5,934 nt of DNA from an uncultured Kiritimatiellota bacterium (GTDB lineage Bacteria > Verrucomicrobiota > Kiritimatiellia > RFP12 > UBA1067). Made by a program: the position numbers and the translations under genes. Below the pieces are notes generated by a model, which saw nothing but the letters and a program-made list of their open reading frames with translations, was not told where the DNA came from and made no database searches. Positions within the stretch are counted from its first letter, which is position 1, and every line of letters starts with the position of its first letter. Location of the stretch: positions 1 through 5,934 of the forward strand of contig CAKULR010000110.1 in NCBI GenBank assembly GCA_934667295.1, read 5' to 3'. Of this stretch, positions 5,515-5,934 are shown piece after piece.

Positions 5515-5570
5515 AATTAAGTGGTTAAGTGATTAAGTGATTAAGTGATTAAGTGGTTAAGTCGTTCAAG
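5515..5570. repeat. 8-bp tandem repeat array between ptsI and fabH
   Basis: Six consecutive octamers can be read on the plus strand: aattaagt, ggttaagt, gattaagt three times, and ggttaagt. A degenerate seventh unit (cgttcaag) follows. On the transcribed strand the unit is ACTTAATC. The array fills most of the 76-bp ptsI-fabH gap and ends 8 nt before the fabH start codon, so it would form most of the fabH leader. It is AT-rich, in sharp contrast to the genes on both sides. A TTGAAC hexamer at its upstream edge (minus strand, about 5566-5571) followed by several TTAAT words could act as a weak promoter, but no clean -35/-10 pair with standard spacing stands out. Slippage could change the copy number. 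Confidence 0.9.
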
Positions 5571-5582
5571 TTGGTTGGGACG

Positions 5583-5934
5583 TCAGATGGACGTGAAGAA
5601 CGACTGGATCTCCTCCAGCTGGGGGACCTTCGAGATGAGGTAGGTCCGGCAGAGGGCGTAGATCTCCGCCGCCGAGCTGCCCGCGCACGCGGCACGCGCA
5701 CGGTCCGCCAGTTCCCGCAGCTCGGCCGTCGTGAGCGCGCGCAGCACCTTGCGGAGCACGGGGATGTAGCTCGCGCTCATCGACAGCTCGCCCACGCCGA
5801 GCCCCACCCAGAGCGCGCCGAGCACGGGATCGCTCGCCGTCTCGCCGCACACGGCGACGGGAATGCCCGCCGCCGTCGCCGCCTTCACCGTCATGTCCAT
5901 CAGGCGGATCACGGCGGGGTTCGTAGGCTGGTAG
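5583..5934 (-). CDS. ptsI: Phosphoenolpyruvate-protein phosphotransferase (PTS enzyme I), C-terminal 116 residues; 5' end outside the window
   Basis: PTS enzyme I is a cytoplasmic protein that autophosphorylates from phosphoenolpyruvate and passes the phosphate to HPr, the first step of PTS sugar uptake and signalling. Only the end of the PEP-binding TIM-barrel domain is present. The frame stays open to the window edge and begins YQPTNPAVIRLMD, matching the family's conserved 'Y.P..PAVLRLI' stretch. It continues with VAVCGETASDP, whose Cys (codon 5847-5849) corresponds to the catalytic proton-donor cysteine of the family (Cys502 in E. coli PtsI), then with GVGELSMSASYIPVLRKVLR, the typical C-terminal signature. 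It ends with TGA at 5583-5585. A GTG at 5910-5912 is an internal valine, not a start. The N-terminal HPr-binding and phospho-histidine domains are not visible, so a PtsP-type paralogue with an extra GAF domain cannot be excluded. It lies 76 bp upstream of fabH in the same direction. Confidence 0.92.
   Translation of the reverse strand, partial: YQPTNPAVIRLMDMTVKAATAAGIPVAVCGETASDPVLGALWVGLGVGELSMSASYIPVLRKVLRALTTAELRELADRARAACAGSSAAEIYALCRTYLISKVPQLEEIQSFFTSI

Noticed and set aside
5515..5570. CRISPR-like array
   Set aside because: Units are 8 bp and directly adjacent with no spacers; it is a simple tandem repeat.
5507..5582. Sigma70 promoter for fabH
   Set aside because: A TTGAAC hexamer is present at the upstream edge, but the repeated TTAAT words give several poor -10 choices and none at clear 17-bp spacing; not firm enough to list as a feature.
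5583..5912. A separate small gene starting at GTG 5910-5912
   Set aside because: The frame is open upstream to the window edge and the residues before the GTG (YQPTNPA) match the conserved PtsI sequence.

Overview
The window carries one co-directional run of genes on the minus strand. Read 5' to 3' on that strand (high to low coordinates) it holds the 3' end of ptsI (PTS enzyme I), fabH, fabF, fabZ and recJ. Spacing is tight: 76 bp, 37 bp, 9 bp and 18 bp between successive genes, so at least fabH-fabF-fabZ-recJ is probably one transcription unit. The fab genes encode initiation (FabH), elongation condensation (FabF) and dehydration (FabZ) of type II fatty acid synthesis. RecJ is a single-strand 5'-3' exonuclease of DNA repair, and PtsI phosphorylates HPr from phosphoenolpyruvate. 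All catalytic residues checked are present, and none of the genes looks broken.

The left 903 bp contain no convincing gene on either strand but are dense in repeats and dyads. There are four 26-nt REP-like units (a 6-nt GGGA-containing lead plus an 8-4-8 hairpin), two ~84-bp copies of a larger repeat that contain two of those units, and a partial third copy. There is also a perfect 24-bp inverted repeat with a 50-bp loop, and a ~45-bp imperfect inverted repeat whose two arms each carry a different but self-complementary inner hairpin. A further repeat, an 8-bp tandem array, fills most of the ptsI-fabH gap.

The organism is a GC-rich bacterium. The essential enzymes are of ordinary bacterial type. 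The non-coding filler (tandem ttaagtga-like octamers, 'accacggaagacacggga'-type words, many small dyads) resembles what I associate with PVC-group genomes such as Verrucomicrobiota or Kiritimatiellota. That taxonomic guess is inference and only moderately likely. No phage, transposase, CRISPR or RNA gene was recognised. The most interesting material is the structured repeat field downstream of recJ, not the genes.
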